From Tenacibaculum agarivorans (GTDB taxonomy: Bacteria > Bacteroidota > Bacteroidia > Flavobacteriales > Flavobacteriaceae), in assembly GCF_001936575.1 (NCBI RefSeq), contig NZ_MSMP01000001.1:62001-126000 (forward strand): a stretch of DNA of 64,000 nucleotides, written 5' to 3'. Both the position numbers and the translations under genes were made by a program. Below are positions 9,058 to 19,873 of this stretch, piece by piece. The notes under the pieces were generated by a model, which saw only the letters and a program-made list of their open reading frames with translations, made no database searches and had not been told where the DNA came from. The stretch's first letter is position 1; every line of letters starts with the position of its first letter.

Positions 9058-10378
9058 ATTTAAAAGAGTTTAATATCTCACTTAAAAAACGATTAACATC
9101 TGCATTTTTAGTTAATCCTAAACGCACAACTACCATTTCTTGATCTGGTAAAATGAAAACGTTTTGTCCTTGATATCCATTAAAAGAATACATGTTTTTT
9201 GGTACGTTAGGATATCTTCCTCCAGCATTCAGCCAAATTTGTGCTCCATACCATCCTTCTGAAGTAGGTGTTGGTGTTGTCGCATATTTTACCCAATCAG
9301 CATCAAAAAGTGAATTTCCATTCCATTTACCATTATTCAAGTATAATAGTCCAAACTTTGCCCAATCTCTAGCAGTTGCCCAAGCATAAGAAGAACCTAC
9401 ATAATTTCCACTCATATCTGTTTCTACTACCATAGAGTTCATTCCTATTTTATCTATTAATTCTGTATACCAAAAATCTAAATATTCTTGATGTGTTTTA
9501 AATTGTTTTCTCAATATCGCAGAAAGAACATTTGTAGTACCCGAAGAGTAGTTCCATGATTGATTTGGTTTACCCACTAAAGGTTTTTCTATTTGTAATC
9601 TTGTAACATCATCTGTTAAAAAAAGCATTTTAGTAACATCAGAAATCGTATTATAATCTTCATTCCACTCCAATCCACTATTCATTTGTAATAAATTATG
9701 GATAGTTATATTTTTTCTTTCATCATCTTTCCACTCATCAAAAGGCGCTTGATCATGTACATTAAGCTTACCATCGCATTGTAAAACTCCAAATAAAGTA
9801 CTCGTTATACTTTTAGTCATGGACCAACCTAGCAATAATGAGTTTTTATCAAAACCAGTATCATATTTCTCAGCTATAATTCTATCCTTGTAAACCACTA
9901 AAAAAGCTCTTGTTTTAAATGTATCATTAAACATGTTATCTACAGTAGTATTAAGCTTTTCATAATTTATCTCAGGAAAAACTGAATCCTTTGGTTCTCC
10001 ATTACCATAAGGAAATGGTGTTTTATTATCGGGTAATGATCTTTTTGGCAGTAATGGTGTTTTATTTAACTCCGATCCATCAACTAATAGCACACTTCCT
10101 AGTCCTTTTCTATATTTTGCTTTTCGAGTTAGTAAACCTAAAGCAGAAGAATAAGCTGTTTCCGTATTTTTTTCAACGCTATTCTTTGCTAAGTTTACAG
10201 GAGAAAAATTAGTATCAGTACTATCTGTAAATTGCAAATCTCTTTTCGCTAAAAAAACAGACGAAGCTGTGTTTTTTGCTGCATACCCAGCAATAATATT
10301 TAACTTAGGATAATTGTAAAAAACGGCAAGTAATAGTATAGCAAATAAGAGTAATAAAACTCTTTTAAAAATTTTCAT
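9056..10378 (-). CDS. Beta-lactamase-fold serine hydrolase, membrane-anchored
   Basis: A 440-residue protein with a single N-terminal hydrophobic segment (about residues 6-20) that anchors it or exports it. The class C beta-lactamase/penicillin-binding fold is shown by SMTK (Ser186, Lys189) and by YSS in WNYSSGTTN as the YxN-equivalent. Other family features are HNLLQMNSGLEW and the late YSFNGYQGQNVFILP segment. Members are DD-peptidases, esterases or amide hydrolases. The substrate cannot be told from sequence, and clinical-type beta-lactamase activity should not be assumed. It stands alone between a bidirectional terminator and a divergent cysteine desulfurase gene. A minus-strand TACATTTG (10395-10402) is its likely -7 element. 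Confidence 0.85.
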   Translation of the reverse strand: MKIFKRVLLLLFAILLLAVFYNYPKLNIIAGYAAKNTASSVFLAKRDLQFTDSTDTNFSPVNLAKNSVEKNTETAYSSALGLLTRKAKYRKGLGSVLLVDGSELNKTPLLPKRSLPDNKTPFPYGNGEPKDSVFPEINYEKLNTTVDNMFNDTFKTRAFLVVYKDRIIAEKYDTGFDKNSLLLGWSMTKSITSTLFGVLQCDGKLNVHDQAPFDEWKDDERKNITIHNLLQMNSGLEWNEDYNTISDVTKMLFLTDDVTRLQIEKPLVGKPNQSWNYSSGTTNVLSAILRKQFKTHQEYLDFWYTELIDKIGMNSMVVETDMSGNYVGSSYAWATARDWAKFGLLYLNNGKWNGNSLFDADWVKYATTPTPTSEGWYGAQIWLNAGGRYPNVPKNMYSFNGYQGQNVFILPDQEMVVVRLGLTKNADVNRFLSEILNSFK

Positions 10379-10394
10379 ATTCAGTTTGTTTTAG

Positions 10395-10402
10395 CAAATG
10401 TA
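10395..10402 (-). promoter_or_regulatory. -7 element for the serine hydrolase gene
   Basis: Minus-strand TACATTTG, 17 nt upstream of the ATG at 10378, fits TAnnTTTG. It is back-to-back with the sufS promoter. Confidence 0.5.
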
Positions 10403-10419
10403 AGAATTTAAATGATTGA

Positions 10420-10450
10420 TTGTTCTTTTAATAACATAGCCTTATTTTTG
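10420..10450 (+). promoter_or_regulatory. Promoter for cysteine desulfurase
   Basis: TTG (10420-10422), 20 nt, then TATTTTTG (10443-10450): a good match to the Bacteroidetes -33/-7 pattern, 17 nt upstream of the ATG. Confidence 0.6.
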
Positions 10451-10466
10451 TATAAATATTTAATAC

Positions 10467-11678
10467 ATGCTAGATATCAATACTATCCGTAATGATTTTC
10501 CTATTTTAAAAAGAAAAGTTCACGGTAAACCTCTAATATATTTCGATAACGGTGCTACTTCGCAAACACCACAAGTTGTTATCGATGCCATAATTGACTA
10601 TTATACTAACTATAACGCAAATATTCATCGAGGAGTACATACTTTAAGTCAAGAAGCTACAGATAAATACGAAGAAGCTAGAATTAAGATCCAAAAACAC
10701 TTTAATGCTAAGCATTCTTATGAGATTATTCTAACATCTGGAACTACTGAAAGTGTAAACATTATTGCTTCTGGTTTTTCTTCTCTTCTAAAAAAAGGAG
10801 ATGAAGTTATTGTTTCTGCATTAGAACATCATTCTAATATAGTACCTTGGCAAATGATGTGCGAGAAAGTAGGTGCTAGCTTGAAAGTAATACCTATGGA
10901 TGAAGATGGTTCTTTACAAATAGATGTATATAACGAATTATTGAACGATAAAACTAAACTTGTTTTTTGCAATCATGTTTCTAATGCGTTAGGTACTATT
11001 AACCCAATTGAAACTATTATAGATAAAGCTCATAAATTTGGAGCATATGTTTTAATAGATGGTGCACAAGCTTGTCCACATATTAAACCAGACCTTCAAA
11101 AGTTAGATGTTGACTTTTATGTAGCTTCAGCTCATAAAATGTGCGGACCTACAGGTGTTGGAATGTTATATGGTAAAAAAGAATTATTAGAAATGCTTCC
11201 TCCATACCAAGGAGGTGGTGAAATGATTGAAACTGTAACTTTCGAAAAAACCACTTATGCTGGATTACCTCATAAATTTGAAGCAGGCACACCAAATATT
11301 TGTGGTGGTATTACCTTCGGAGTTGCTATAGACTACATGAATGCCATTGGTTTTGAGAATATTCAAAATAGAGAAAATCAACTTCTTGAGTATGCTACTG
11401 AAAAATTATTAGCCATAGAAGGACTTAAAATTTATGGTACTTCAACAAAAACTTCAGTAATTTCTTTTAATATTGAAGGAATACATCCTTATGATATAGG
11501 ATCTATACTAGATAAACTGGGAATTGCCGTAAGAACAGGACACCATTGTGCTCAACCTATAATGGACTATTATCAAATTCCAGGAACAGTAAGAGCTTCT
11601 TTAAGCTTCTATAACACTACAGAAGAAATTGACATTATGGTTGAAGCAGTTACTAAAGCTAAAATGATGTTAAGTTAA
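10467..11678 (+). CDS. sufS: SufS-type cysteine desulfurase
   Basis: This 403-residue PLP enzyme removes sulfur from L-cysteine and feeds it to Fe-S cluster assembly. It is a full-length class V aminotransferase-fold protein: YFDNGATSQTP near residue 25, ALEHHSNIVPW near 118, DGAQACPH around 198, the PLP-lysine motif SAHKMCGP (Lys224) and the C-terminal RTGHHCAQP with the persulfide cysteine near residue 361. The GHHCAQP form is typical of group II (SufS/CsdA) enzymes. It has its own promoter and terminator-like hairpin and is not next to sufBCD in this window. CsdA-type naming would be equally acceptable. Confidence 0.92.
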   Translation: MLDINTIRNDFPILKRKVHGKPLIYFDNGATSQTPQVVIDAIIDYYTNYNANIHRGVHTLSQEATDKYEEARIKIQKHFNAKHSYEIILTSGTTESVNIIASGFSSLLKKGDEVIVSALEHHSNIVPWQMMCEKVGASLKVIPMDEDGSLQIDVYNELLNDKTKLVFCNHVSNALGTINPIETIIDKAHKFGAYVLIDGAQACPHIKPDLQKLDVDFYVASAHKMCGPTGVGMLYGKKELLEMLPPYQGGGEMIETVTFEKTTYAGLPHKFEAGTPNICGGITFGVAIDYMNAIGFENIQNRENQLLEYATEKLLAIEGLKIYGTSTKTSVISFNIEGIHPYDIGSILDKLGIAVRTGHHCAQPIMDYYQIPGTVRASLSFYNTTEEIDIMVEAVTKAKMMLS

Positions 11679-11683
11679 AAATT

Positions 11684-11720
11684 TATACAAAAAGGTGCTT
11701 AATAAGCATCTTTTTGTATA
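11684..11720. terminator. Hairpin terminator after sufS
   Basis: The arms TATACAAAAAGGTGCTT and AGCATCTTTTTGTATA pair around AATA with one G-T mismatch. The T-run is inside the 3' arm, giving intrinsic-terminator character. Confidence 0.7.
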
Positions 11721-11732
11721 ATTTCATTTATT

Positions 11733-12161
11733 ATGATTCCTTTTTTTAAGAAACTATCTTTTTATATATTTTTATTAACAGTTACTTCATGTGTATCTCA
11801 AGTTCATAAAGCTACTAATAAAATAAATGAGATTATTCTCAATGCTCAAACTCGAGGTGCATTGCAAAACATTATCTATGTAAACAATACTATTCTTTAT
11901 AAAACAAACGATTCATCTAAAACCTATTTTTTATCTAAAAAACAAATAGAAAATTTATACGTTGAAGTCTCTAAAATAAATCTTACTACTATCTCTACAC
12001 TTGAAGCACCTTCTAACAAAAGACTATTTGACGGTGCGCTACATACCACACTTTCATTAAAGATCGACAACAATAAGTACATCTCTAGTCAATTTGATGA
12101 TGACAACCCACCTAAAGAGCTTAAAGAAATAGTATCTTTATTAAGAAGTTTTATTAAATAA
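11733..12161 (+). CDS. Hypothetical lipoprotein
   Basis: A 142-residue protein with a lipoprotein signal (hydrophobic segment then LTVTSC, Cys about residue 20). The mature part is short, polar and alpha/beta mixed (YVNNTILYKTNDSSKTYFLS; LHTTLSLKIDNNKYISSQFDDD). No family is recognised. The gene starts 12 nt after the sufS terminator hairpin and is convergent with the RNase H gene, with only 6 nt between stop codons. Base use looks like the neighbours, so recent transfer is not suggested. Confidence 0.65.
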   Translation: MIPFFKKLSFYIFLLTVTSCVSQVHKATNKINEIILNAQTRGALQNIIYVNNTILYKTNDSSKTYFLSKKQIENLYVEVSKINLTTISTLEAPSNKRLFDGALHTTLSLKIDNNKYISSQFDDDNPPKELKEIVSLLRSFIK

Positions 12162-12167
12162 ATAGAA

Positions 12168-12806
12168 TTACTTTCTACCAAAATCTGCAGGAATTTCACC
12201 CCAAGCTTTAGTTTCCCATTTTAAAATAGGATTTGTAATTGCATTTTCTTTAAGCCATTGTTCTGCACGTTTAATAAGATCCAAAAGCTCTTTATTCTTT
12301 TCAGTAAATACAATATTAGTTCTACATTGCTTTTTTTTAACCCAAGACATGGCAATTCTAGAATCTGAATATATTGGATAAGTCGTCATTTTCTTTTTCT
12401 TTAGTAAAGCTAATGCGTGTACTAAAGCTAAAAACTCACCTATATTATTTGTTCCTTCCTTAAATGGACCTTGAATAAAAATTTGTTTTTTTGTTTTGGT
12501 ATCTACACCTCTATATTCCAAAACACCCGGATTACCTGCACAAGCTGCATCCACAGATATGCTTTCTAACAAAGGGATACCTATTTTTTGTAGTTCATCT
12601 TTAGAGAGCTTAACCTTTTTAGTGTCTAAACCTTTATAATCGTCATATTTCTTTGTAAACGCTTTTTTTGCTTCTTCTTCATCAGAAAAAGCTTTGTACT
12701 GCGCACCTTCGAAACCTGAAATTTGCTTCTTACAGGTATCCCAAGAAGTATAAACTCCTGTTTTTTTTCCTTTCCATACTACATAAAACTTTTTTTTCTT
12801 ACTCAT
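12168..12806 (-). CDS. rnhA: Ribonuclease H1 with viroplasmin-like N-terminal domain
   Basis: This 212-residue protein has the short RNA/DNA hybrid-binding (caulimovirus viroplasmin/HBD) domain at about residues 5-50 (KFYVVWKGKKTGVY, FEGAQYKAFSDEEEA). A linker leads to an RNase H catalytic domain at about 75-212. The D-E-D-D carboxylates are recognisable in SVDAAC, GEFLALVHAL, YSDSRIA and the terminal IPADFGRK. It degrades RNA in RNA-DNA hybrids. The start overlaps the end of purN by 8 nt, so the two genes are translationally linked and co-transcribed leftward. Confidence 0.9.
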   Translation of the reverse strand: MSKKKKFYVVWKGKKTGVYTSWDTCKKQISGFEGAQYKAFSDEEEAKKAFTKKYDDYKGLDTKKVKLSKDELQKIGIPLLESISVDAACAGNPGVLEYRGVDTKTKKQIFIQGPFKEGTNNIGEFLALVHALALLKKKKMTTYPIYSDSRIAMSWVKKKQCRTNIVFTEKNKELLDLIKRAEQWLKENAITNPILKWETKAWGEIPADFGRK

Positions 12807-13371
12807 TCTTAGCTAAAATTACCTGTTCAATAACCTCTGGAAAATGTTTATATTCCAATTCGTGTACTTTTTTAGCTATCATTTCTGGTGTATCAACTTC
12901 GTCAATTGATGTTTTTGCTTGAAAAATAATAGCTCCTTCATCATAATTCTCGTTTACATAGTGAATTGTTATACCTGTTTCAGACTCTTTATTTTCTTTT
13001 ACTGCTTTATGCACATGCATTCCATACATCCCTTTTCCTCCATATTTAGGTAATAATGCAGGATGAATATTTAAAATTTTATTTGGAAAAGCCTTGACTA
13101 TTTTTTCTGGAATTCTCCATAAAAAACCAGCTAAGATGATGAAATCTGCTTCTTTTTTTAAAAAGTTCAACACCATATCTGACTTAGAAAAGTCATTTCT
13201 ATCAAAAACTAAACTATTAACATCCAGTTTTTTACAACGATCTAAAACTTTGGCATGTTCGTTGTTAGTAAGCACATGAGTAATTTCGGCAGTTGTTTTA
13301 GTTTGAAAAAACCCAATAATATTCTCAGCGTTACTTCCAGAACCTGAAGCAAAAATGACTATACGTTTCAT
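12799..13371 (-). CDS. purN: Phosphoribosylglycinamide formyltransferase
   Basis: The ATG at 13371 gives a 190-residue protein starting MKRIVIFASGSGSN, the family's standard N-terminus; the upstream ATG at 13410 adds residues not seen in PurN. Motifs: GSGSNAENI for GAR phosphate binding, HPALLPKYGGKGMYG with the catalytic His, and NYDEGAII with the catalytic Asp. It transfers formyl from 10-formyltetrahydrofolate to GAR, the third step of de novo purine synthesis. It is first in a two-gene leftward unit with rnhA and divergent from acpP. Confidence 0.92.
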   Translation of the reverse strand: MKRIVIFASGSGSNAENIIGFFQTKTTAEITHVLTNNEHAKVLDRCKKLDVNSLVFDRNDFSKSDMVLNFLKKEADFIILAGFLWRIPEKIVKAFPNKILNIHPALLPKYGGKGMYGMHVHKAVKENKESETGITIHYVNENYDEGAIIFQAKTSIDEVDTPEMIAKKVHELEYKHFPEVIEQVILAKNE

Positions 13372-13503
13372 AATCTTAAAAATAGCTATGTTATTACTGC
13401 AAAAAAACAATAATTATTAACAACAATGTGGTCCTAAACAAAAGATTTTTTATTTTAGACCCCATATTTTTGACCAAAAATTAGAATTAAATCATGAGAT
13501 TTG

Positions 13504-13511
13504 TATTTTTG
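13504..13511 (+). promoter_or_regulatory. -7 element for the acpP-fabF-rnc run
   Basis: TATTTTTG matches TAnnTTTG and lies 32 nt upstream of the acpP ATG. Only a weak TTAG is found 19 nt before it, in place of TTG. Confidence 0.5.
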
Positions 13512-13543
13512 CGTCGATTTAAAATTTAAAAATTTAGAGAATT

Positions 13544-13780
13544 ATGTCAGACATTGCATCAAGAGTAAAAGCTATTATCGTTGATAAATTAGGAGTTGAC
13601 GATAACGAAGTAACTAACGAAGCAAGCTTCACTAACGACCTAGGAGCAGATTCGTTAGACACTGTTGAGTTAATTATGGAGTTTGAAAAGGAATTCGATA
13701 TTCAAATCCCAGACGACCAAGCTGAAAACATCGCAACAGTAGGTCAAGCAATTAGCTATATAGAAGAAGCAAAAAAGTAA
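13544..13780 (+). CDS. acpP: Acyl carrier protein
   Basis: This 78-residue acidic protein has the phosphopantetheine attachment motif [11 protein letters not shown] (Ser37). It carries growing acyl chains in type II fatty acid synthesis. The length and the four-helix pattern are standard. It is followed 11 nt later by fabF, the partner condensing enzyme, in a conserved gene order. Confidence 0.97.
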   Translation: MSDIASRVKAIIVDKLGVDDNEVTNEASFTNDLGADSLDTVELIMEFEKEFDIQIPDDQAENIATVGQAISYIEEAKK

Positions 13781-13791
13781 AGCAAAAACAT

Positions 13792-15042
13792 ATGCAATTA
13801 AAACGAGTTGTAGTAACTGGACTTGGCGCATTAACGCCAATAGGAAATGATATTGAACAATATTGGAATGGCTTAGTTAACGGAGTTAGCGGGGCTGCAC
13901 CTATCACGTATTTTGATGCTGCCAAGTTCAAAACTCGTTTCGCATGTGAGCTTAAAGATTTTGAGGTTAAAGATTTCATCGATAGAAGGGAATCTCGTAG
14001 GATGGATAAGTTTGCTCAGTATGCTATGGTAGCTTCTGATGAAGCTATTGCTGATGCTGGTTTACTAATCGATCAATTAAACAAATATCGAGTAGGGGTC
14101 ATATGGGGAGCAGGAATCGGAGGATTAGAAACATTCCAAAATGAAGTTATTAATTACGCCGCTGGTGATGGCACTCCTAAATTTAACCCTTTCTTTATAC
14201 CTAAAATGATTGCAGACATTGCACCAGGTAATATTTCCATTAAAAATGGATTTATGGGACCTAACTACACAACTGTGTCTGCTTGTGCATCATCCGCAAA
14301 TGCGATGATTGATGCTCTAAATTATATTCGCCTTGGACATTGTGATGTTATAGTTACTGGTGGTAGTGAAGCTGCTGTTACCATCGCGGGTATGGGAGGA
14401 TTTAATGCTATGCATGCTCTTTCTACAAGAAACGAAAGCCCGGAAACAGCATCAAGACCTTTTGATGTTACAAGAGATGGATTTGTTTTAGGAGAAGGTG
14501 CTGGCGCATTAGTTCTTGAAGAATATGAACACGCTAAAGCCAGAGGTGCTAAAATTTATGCTGAAGTTATTGGAGGAGGAATGTCTTCCGATGCACATCA
14601 TATGACTGCACCGCACCCTGAAGGTTTAGGTGTTATTGCAGTGATGAAAAACTGCCTTGAAAATGCTGGAATAAAACCTGAAGAAGTAGATCACATTAAT
14701 ACACATGGAACTTCTACTCCATTAGGTGATGTTGCGGAATTAAAAGCTATATCTGAAGTATTTGGAGATCATGCCAAATCTATTAATATCAATTCAACAA
14801 AATCAATGACAGGTCATTTATTGGGAGCTGCTGGAGCTATTGAAGCTATTGCTTCTTTATTAGCAATGCAAAACAGTATTGTACCTCCAACAATAAATCA
14901 CTCTAGTGTTGATGAAAATATTAATCCTGATTTAAATCTTACTCTGAATAAAGCACAAGAGAGAGAGATTAATGTAGCTCTGAGTAATACTTTTGGATTT
15001 GGTGGTCATAATGCTTGTATTGCTTTTAAAAAATTAAAGTAA
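13792..15042 (+). CDS. fabF: Beta-ketoacyl-ACP synthase II
   Basis: A 416-residue thiolase-fold condensing enzyme with the Cys-His-His triad: Cys165 in TVSACASSAN, His in NTHGTSTPLGD (about 306) and His in KSMTGHLLGAAGA (about 342). It elongates acyl-ACP with malonyl-ACP. The glycine-rich GFGGHN near the end is intact. It lies between acpP (11-nt gap) and rnc (10-nt gap), so all three are probably on one transcript. Confidence 0.96.
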   Translation: MQLKRVVVTGLGALTPIGNDIEQYWNGLVNGVSGAAPITYFDAAKFKTRFACELKDFEVKDFIDRRESRRMDKFAQYAMVASDEAIADAGLLIDQLNKYRVGVIWGAGIGGLETFQNEVINYAAGDGTPKFNPFFIPKMIADIAPGNISIKNGFMGPNYTTVSACASSANAMIDALNYIRLGHCDVIVTGGSEAAVTIAGMGGFNAMHALSTRNESPETASRPFDVTRDGFVLGEGAGALVLEEYEHAKARGAKIYAEVIGGGMSSDAHHMTAPHPEGLGVIAVMKNCLENAGIKPEEVDHINTHGTSTPLGDVAELKAISEVFGDHAKSININSTKSMTGHLLGAAGAIEAIASLLAMQNSIVPPTINHSSVDENINPDLNLTLNKAQEREINVALSNTFGFGGHNACIAFKKLK

Positions 15043-15052
15043 TAGATAGCTT

Positions 15053-15790
15053 ATGAATTTTCTTCGTAGAATAGTTAAACCCAAAACTAAAGAGGACGAA
15101 GAATTCTACTACGAGCTTAAATCTTTATTAAATTTCAAACCTATTGTACTTAATCATTACAAAAAGGCCTTTATTCATAGGTCTTTAAAAATGACTGATA
15201 GTAAAGGCAAACCTATTAATTACGAAAGACTTGAATTTTTAGGTGATGCTATTTTAGGCTCTGTTATTGCTTCTTTCCTATATAAAGAAGCTCCTAGAGG
15301 AAATGAAGGTTACTTAACTCAAATGCGATCAAAAGTTGTAAATAGAGAAAATTTAAATGAGCTTGGAAAAGAACTTAATTTAATTCGATTCGTAAAAAGT
15401 AATGTAAATCAGAATCAAGTTGGAGACAATATTCATGGTAATATTTTCGAGGCTTTAATAGGGGCTATTTATCTTGATAGAGGTTACAATTATTGCCATC
15501 AATTTATCTATGACCAAATTATAATTCCCTACATAGATCTTCAAAAATTAGAAAATAAAATCACTAGCTACAAAGGTTTCATTATTGAATGGTGTCAAAA
15601 AACCAAGAGAAAGTATGCTTTTGAAAGCTATGAAGACACAGGTAAACAATCTCAAAAACATTTTAGTGTTAGAGTAATTATTGACGGGCAGAAAATTGCT
15701 AAAGGGAGAGCTACTTCAAAAAAGAAAGCAGAAGAAATGGCTGCTAAACGAGTTTATTACGCTTTTCAAAAGGAAATAAACGATCTATAA
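15053..15790 (+). CDS. rnc: Ribonuclease III
   Basis: This 245-residue double-strand-specific endoribonuclease has its catalytic domain at about residues 20-165, with the signature ERLEFLGDAILGS and the second acidic motif GNIFEALIGAIYLDRGY. A dsRNA-binding domain follows at about 170-240 (KGRATSKKKAEEMAAKRVYY). It processes rRNA precursors and structured mRNAs. The 10-nt gap from fabF suggests coupling. Confidence 0.95.
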   Translation: MNFLRRIVKPKTKEDEEFYYELKSLLNFKPIVLNHYKKAFIHRSLKMTDSKGKPINYERLEFLGDAILGSVIASFLYKEAPRGNEGYLTQMRSKVVNRENLNELGKELNLIRFVKSNVNQNQVGDNIHGNIFEALIGAIYLDRGYNYCHQFIYDQIIIPYIDLQKLENKITSYKGFIIEWCQKTKRKYAFESYEDTGKQSQKHFSVRVIIDGQKIAKGRATSKKKAEEMAAKRVYYAFQKEINDL

Positions 15791-15872
15791 TTGCACAAAA
15801 ACAAGAAATCGTTTTCGTTAATTTCACATTATTTTCAAGTTACATTATGTAAATTAGCATAAATTAGATTTT

Positions 15873-16343
15873 ATGCAAATTCATTCCTTAACCCTAGATG
15901 ACTTCTCCTCTACCGATTATTTTTTGGTTGGCATTCATGCTGCAATGGAAGATTATCGTCTAGCTTATTTATTGAATTTACATTTACATATTAAATTAAA
16001 GCGTTCAGATTTTGACTTAGATTCCAAACATAGTAATGGTAACGCCACTTACTCGTTGTTTGAGTACAATAATACAAGTACTGAAAATAATTGGTTTTTA
16101 ATTTCTAATCGATATAAAGCTAAAATTCAATCGGAAAATTTAAGTCTTTTTTCTGAAAGCCAAACTTTTACTTATTTAATACCTGAGAAGAAAAAAGTTG
16201 ATTATTTTTTAAAATTAGAGGGGGATTTTACATCAAAAACTATTGAAAAAACAATAGAAAAAATTAACAATTTACCTCAAATAATCACTTCATATACTAT
16301 AAAAACAAACGAACTAAAATCTAAAGAGTCTTTAATTTTTTAA
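15873..16343 (+). CDS. IPExxxVDY family protein
   Basis: A 156-residue Bacteroidetes-specific protein containing the family-naming signature IPEKKKVDYFLKLEG near residue 122. It has no signal peptide or membrane segment. Function is unknown. It sits between rnc and pyk (pyk begins 3 nt after its stop), its usual place in flavobacteria, so it is co-expressed with pyruvate kinase. Confidence 0.9.
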   Translation: MQIHSLTLDDFSSTDYFLVGIHAAMEDYRLAYLLNLHLHIKLKRSDFDLDSKHSNGNATYSLFEYNNTSTENNWFLISNRYKAKIQSENLSLFSESQTFTYLIPEKKKVDYFLKLEGDFTSKTIEKTIEKINNLPQIITSYTIKTNELKSKESLIF

Positions 16344-16346
16344 ACT

Positions 16347-17774
16347 ATGCCACACAACAAAAAAACCAAAATTGTTGCAACGTTGGGGCCTGCAACTAAC
16401 ACGAAAGAAATTCTTGCTGAAATGGGAGCTGCAGGAGTAAATGTTTTTAGAATTAACTTTTCGCACGCCGATTACGAAGTTGCGAAAGAACGCATAAAAC
16501 AAATACGAGAAATCAACAAAGAAAGAGGTTACAACTTAGCCATTTTAGCAGATTTACAAGGACCAAAGTTACGAGTAGGTGTAATGGAGGATAATGTTGA
16601 AGTTAAAGCTGGAGATGAGTTTATTTTCACTACTGAAAAATGTACTGGGACTAATAAGAAAGCATTTATGACTTATCAACGTTTCCCTAAGGATGTAAAG
16701 CCTGGTGAAAATATTCTTGTTGATGATGGTAAACTGCTATTTGAAGTAATATCTACCGATAAAGATAAGGAGGTATTAACAAAAGTAATTAATGGAGGAC
16801 CATTAAAATCTAAAAAAGGAGTAAACCTACCTAACACAAACATTTCATTACCTGCACTTACTGAAAAAGACAAAAAAGATGTATTATTTGCTCTAGAACA
16901 AGAGGTAGATTGGATTGCTCTATCATTTGTTAGAAATCCTGAAGATTTACGCATACTACGTGATTTAATTAAACAAAAGTCACGTTACAGAGTTCCTGTA
17001 ATCGCTAAAATTGAAAAACCTGAAGCTGTTGAAAATATTGATGCTTTAATTCCATATTGCGATGGACTTATGGTAGCTCGTGGAGATTTAGGTGTAGAAG
17101 TTCCTATGCAAGATGTACCGTTAATTCAGAAAAGCTTGGTAAGAAGAGCTAAAAAAGCTAGAATTCCAGTAATAATTGCCACTCAAATGATGGAAACTAT
17201 GATTGAAAATAGTGTTCCTACTAGAGCAGAAGTAAATGATGTAGCTAACTCTATAATGGATGGTGCAGATGCTGTAATGTTATCTGGTGAAACTTCAGTT
17301 GGAAAACATCCAATAAAAGTAATTCAAAAGATGACCGAAATTATAGGTAGTGTTGAATTTTCTCCTTTAATTAAAGTTCCTGTTGAACCACCTCACATTA
17401 GAACAAATAGATTCATCACTAAATCAGTATGTCATCATGCCGCATTAATGGCTAACGACATTAACGCTGCCGCAATTTCAACATTAACCAATAGTGGATA
17501 TACAGCATTTCAAGTATCAGCATGGCGACCAAAGTCTCACGTAATTGCATTTTCTTCTGAGAAAAGAATATTAGGTAAACTAAACTTATTATGGGGAGTA
17601 AGAGCTTTTTATTATGATAGAGAGCTTACTACTGATGCTACAGTAAAAGATGTTAATGAAATAATAAAGGAAAAAGGGTTTGTTAAAAGCGGTGATTTTG
17701 TTGTAAACCTAAGTTCTATGCCTGTACAAGAAAAAGGTATGGTAAATACTTTAAGAATATCACAAATAGATTAA
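16347..17774 (+). CDS. pyk: Pyruvate kinase
   Basis: This 475-residue glycolytic enzyme converts PEP and ADP to pyruvate and ATP. N-terminal TKIVATLGPATN and FRINFSHAD, the B-domain insertion, VIAKIEKPEAVENID with the catalytic Lys, and GVEVPMQDVPLIQK are all present. So is the MLSGETSVGKHP region. The C-terminal allosteric domain is full length. It ends in a strong bidirectional terminator facing atpC. Confidence 0.97.
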   Translation: MPHNKKTKIVATLGPATNTKEILAEMGAAGVNVFRINFSHADYEVAKERIKQIREINKERGYNLAILADLQGPKLRVGVMEDNVEVKAGDEFIFTTEKCTGTNKKAFMTYQRFPKDVKPGENILVDDGKLLFEVISTDKDKEVLTKVINGGPLKSKKGVNLPNTNISLPALTEKDKKDVLFALEQEVDWIALSFVRNPEDLRILRDLIKQKSRYRVPVIAKIEKPEAVENIDALIPYCDGLMVARGDLGVEVPMQDVPLIQKSLVRRAKKARIPVIIATQMMETMIENSVPTRAEVNDVANSIMDGADAVMLSGETSVGKHPIKVIQKMTEIIGSVEFSPLIKVPVEPPHIRTNRFITKSVCHHAALMANDINAAAISTLTNSGYTAFQVSAWRPKSHVIAFSSEKRILGKLNLLWGVRAFYYDRELTTDATVKDVNEIIKEKGFVKSGDFVVNLSSMPVQEKGMVNTLRISQID

Positions 17775-17795
17775 TTTCAAAAAAGATAACTATAT

Positions 17796-17828
17796 AAAAA
17801 AAACCCGTAATTTAATTACGGGTTTTTT
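17796..17828. terminator. Bidirectional terminator between pyk and atpC
   Basis: The stem AACCCGTAATT with AATTACGGGTT is bordered by A7 and T6 tracts and serves both converging genes. Confidence 0.88.
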
Positions 17829-17856
17829 ATTTATCATTTAAAACAAAAATTTATGC

Positions 17857-18150
17857 TTAATCAGCAAGTATAATTGCTTTATTATCTTTAATTTCAATAG
17901 TTCCAGAATTGATCGCTAAAGTAAGTACTTTATCATCTGCTGGTAATTTTTCTATACTACCATGTAAGTCATCAAAAACTAAATGATTTTGACTGTGAAC
18001 ATGTACTTTAACTACCCCTTCATTCAAAACAGACACTATAGGTGCGTGGTTGTTTAAAACTTGGAACTCTCCATTCACACCAGGTACTACAACAGAATCA
18101 ATTTCTGATGAGAAAACTACAGCTTCAGGAGTAACGATTTCTAAAAACAT
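17857..18150 (-). CDS. atpC: F-type ATP synthase epsilon subunit (short form)
   Basis: A 97-residue protein covering the N-terminal beta-sandwich of epsilon (FLEIVTPEAVVFS, PGVNGEFQVLNNHAPIVSVL). It lacks the C-terminal two-helix hairpin that inhibits the enzyme in E. coli; the short form is usual in Bacteroidetes. It begins 23 nt after the end of atpD and is co-transcribed with it. Confidence 0.93.
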   Translation of the reverse strand: MFLEIVTPEAVVFSSEIDSVVVPGVNGEFQVLNNHAPIVSVLNEGVVKVHVHSQNHLVFDDLHGSIEKLPADDKVLTLAINSGTIEIKDNKAIILAD

Positions 18151-18173
18151 AATTAACTATTAAGTAATTAATA

Positions 18174-19697
<1,524 letters not shown>

Positions 19698-19745
19698 TTA
19701 AGTTATTGTATTTATTAAGTGCTTTTTATCTCACTTTTCAGTGCG

Positions 19746-19753
19746 CAAAGGTA
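19746..19753 (-). promoter_or_regulatory. -7 element for atpD-atpC
   Basis: Minus-strand TACCTTTG matches TAnnTTTG, about 60 nt upstream of the atpD ATG. A -33 match is not clear. Confidence 0.5.
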
Positions 19754-19813
19754 ATTTTTTTATAACAATATAAAAAACGTTTATTAAGAATTTTTACTTG
19801 AACCTTAATCCAT

Positions 19814-19843
19814 TAAAAAAGCCCCGCAAATGCGAGGCTTTAT
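19814..19843 (-). terminator. Terminator after the OmpA gene
   Basis: The stem AAAGCCTCGCA with TGCGGGGCTTT has one mismatch. On the minus strand it is followed by a T6 run, about 35 nt after the OmpA stop codon. Confidence 0.75.
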
Positions 19844-19873
19844 TTATTTTTAAGGATAACTTAATTCAGTGAA

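Noticed and set aside
9056..10378. Antibiotic-resistance beta-lactamase
   Set aside because: The SxxK/YxN serine hydrolase family is broad. This protein and the one at 42627 have no features specific to clinical beta-lactamases.
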